Part shown: positions 5,574-6,912 of the stretch, piece after piece
Layout: every line of letters begins with the position of its first letter
Position numbering within the stretch: position 1 is the stretch's first letter
Source: CAZYHS01 sp964647545
GTDB lineage: Bacteria > UBA10199 > GCA-002796325 > 1-14-0-20-49-13
Reading direction: 5' to 3'
Assembly (NCBI GenBank): GCA_964647545.1
Contig: CAZYHS010000042.1
Span: 1-6,912 of the forward strand
Length of the DNA stretch: 6,912 nucleotides
Position numbers and translations under genes: made by a program
The notes under the pieces: model-generated
What the model saw: only the letters and a program-made list of their open reading frames with translations
What the model was told of the DNA's origin: nothing
Databases searched by the model: none

Positions 5574-6893
5574 CTAAATATCTACCGGCGCTCTGGAACC
5601 GTGTCCGATCGCTTTTTTCAGCGGCCTTAGCATTGCGACCATGACAAAGCCCGTCGCTATGCAGAGCACGGCGATCATTCCGAAGAAACGGTCCTTAGGC
5701 ATTCTTTCGTAGAACGTTCCAAGATATCCGCAAAAATATTGTCCCGCCGCCTGCGACATGAACCAGATACCCATGATGGTCGAAACAAGTTTTGGCGGTG
5801 AAAGTTTTGTGACAAGCGACAGACCGATCGGCGACAGGTAAACTTCGCCAATCGTCAGCAGAAAGGTCGAGAAGGCCAGCCACATCAGACTTGCGCTTCC
5901 GATTCTGTTAAATTCCCAAACGGCCGGCATAAGAACAAGGAACGAAATGCCAAGCATGAAACATGCAATCGCCATTTTGCCGATCGACGACGGTTCTTTG
6001 TTTTTTCTGTCCTGCCATGTCCACAGCATCGTGATAAGCGGGATGAGCACCATGATCATCAGCGGGTTGAAATTTTGAAACCACGTGGCGGGCATCGTCC
6101 AGCCTAAGATCATGCGATTGGTGTTCGAATCGGCCCACACCGCAAGCGTGTTGCCTTGCTGTTCGTAGGCTCCCCAGAAGACGACATTTAGAAAGCACAG
6201 AACGACAAGCGCGAAGATCTTCAGCCAGTCCTCTCTTGTAATAACAAGTTTGGACGGGACCTTTTGGGGCTCCTTTTTTTCTTTCGTGATAAGATCGGGG
6301 GCTAAATATTTTTGTCCCCAAAGATAGACGATAAGTCCCAAAATGAGGCCGATGCCGGCCGACATGAAGCCCCATTTAAAACCGTAGAGCTCGCCGAGCG
6401 TGCCGCAAACGAACGTCGAAAGTATGGCGCCGATGTTAATGCCCATGTAATAGATGTTGAACGCACGGTCGCGGCGGTGGTCGCCGGGGGCGTAGAGACT
6501 GCCGACCTGCGTTGAAACGTTCGGTTTGAAAAAGCCGGTTCCGAACGCCATGAGAACGAGGCCCGGATAGAAGAGGTCGGGAGACATCAGCACGAACTCT
6601 CCGATGACCATGATGATTGCGCCGATGATAGCTGAGCGACGCTGGCCGAGCCATCTGTCGGCGATTATTCCTCCGAAGAATGGGATGAAATAGCTAGCCG
6701 ATGTGTAAAGCCCGTAGATTTGCGACGCCTTGTCCTGAGCGAACATGAGCTGCTTCATCATGTAATAGATGAGAATGCAGCGCATTCCGTAGTAACAATA
6801 ACGTTCCCACATCTCGGCGAAGAATAGGACGAAAAGCCCCTTGGGGTGTCCCAACCATTCGCCCCGATTAACCACGTCGGCGCCGTTGCTCAT
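5574..6893 (-). CDS. proton-dependent oligopeptide transporter, POT/PTR2 family (MFS)
   Basis: This inner-membrane symporter should import di- or tripeptides with protons. Its 439 residues form 12 hydrophobic segments (roughly 18-47, 58-79, 86-104, 108-128, 145-163, 172-193, 222-245, 274-293, 302-324, 335-359, 368-390, 404-423). Family marks are E27-x-x-E30-R31-Y-x-Y-Y-G in helix 1, F-F-K123-P-N in helix 4, the PTR2 signature F145-N-I-Y-Y-M-G-I-N-I-G in helix 5, Y-E244-Q-Q-G in helix 7 and G-E350-V-Y-L-S-P-I-G in helix 10. The charged residues of the known proton and peptide mechanism are therefore kept. Only about 30 polar residues separate helices 6 and 7, so the extra helix pair of many bacterial POTs is absent, which accounts for the short length. 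The gene is complete, has its own ribosome binding site and terminator, and shows no link to the polyamine genes. The exact substrate is unknown. Confidence 0.92.
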   Translation of the reverse strand: MSNGADVVNRGEWLGHPKGLFVLFFAEMWERYCYYGMRCILIYYMMKQLMFAQDKASQIYGLYTSASYFIPFFGGIIADRWLGQRRSAIIGAIIMVIGEFVLMSPDLFYPGLVLMAFGTGFFKPNVSTQVGSLYAPGDHRRDRAFNIYYMGINIGAILSTFVCGTLGELYGFKWGFMSAGIGLILGLIVYLWGQKYLAPDLITKEKKEPQKVPSKLVITREDWLKIFALVVLCFLNVVFWGAYEQQGNTLAVWADSNTNRMILGWTMPATWFQNFNPLMIMVLIPLITMLWTWQDRKNKEPSSIGKMAIACFMLGISFLVLMPAVWEFNRIGSASLMWLAFSTFLLTIGEVYLSPIGLSLVTKLSPPKLVSTIMGIWFMSQAAGQYFCGYLGTFYERMPKDRFFGMIAVLCIATGFVMVAMLRPLKKAIGHGSRAPVDI

Positions 6894-6899
6894 TTCTTG

Positions 6900-6905
6900 C
6901 TCCTT
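6900..6905 (-). promoter_or_regulatory. ribosome binding site AAGGAG of the transporter gene
   Basis: Read on the minus strand, AAGGAG is followed by six bases (CAAGAA) and the ATG at 6893. This is a near-ideal Shine-Dalgarno sequence and fixes the start. The promoter lies beyond the window edge. Confidence 0.8.
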
Positions 6906-6912
6906 TTTTAGC

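Noticed and set aside
6312..6515. A short + strand open frame opposite the transporter
   Set aside because: The transporter's membrane helices and POT motifs explain this stretch; the opposite frame has no start signal.

Overview
The window looks like a piece of a bacterial draft genome or metagenome assembly. It carries five protein genes, no RNA genes, no mobile elements and no CRISPR array. Coding DNA is of moderate GC content and the leader at the left edge is very AT-rich. A run of exactly 100 N (5391-5490) is a scaffold gap, so the two halves are joined by assembly inference. I cannot name the organism. A peptide symporter, a deoxyhypusine-synthase-like enzyme and an alanine-racemase-fold decarboxylase together suggest an uncultured Gram-negative-type lineage, but this is only a weak inference.

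Left part, + strand. 1-216 is a noncoding AT-rich leader with two dyad symmetries and a small hairpin. 217-1851 encodes a 544-residue protein that joins a thioredoxin-like domain (CKPC) to a long helical, HEAT-like C-terminal part. 1907-3034 (ornithine-decarboxylase-like) and 3050-4216 (deoxyhypusine-synthase/homospermidine-synthase-like) are 15 bases apart and form a probable polyamine operon. The first enzyme should make putrescine; the second belongs to a family that transfers an aminobutyl group. An imperfect hairpin followed by a T5 run (4220-4262) can end this operon.

Right part, - strand. 4255-5319 encodes a protein I do not recognise. It converges on the polyamine operon, and its start is set by a good ribosome binding site. 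Its leader holds a nested inverted repeat that lies against the scaffold gap. Beyond the gap, 5574-6893 encodes a complete proton-dependent oligopeptide transporter (POT/PTR2 family) of the compact 12-helix kind, with a strong terminator behind it.

The only evident functional cooperation is the decarboxylase/DHS-like pair. The thioredoxin-HEAT protein and the unrecognised minus-strand protein are the least explained parts. The clearest candidate for unusual biology is the bacterial DHS-family enzyme coupled to an ODC, because bacteria have no eIF5A for a classical deoxyhypusine synthase to modify.
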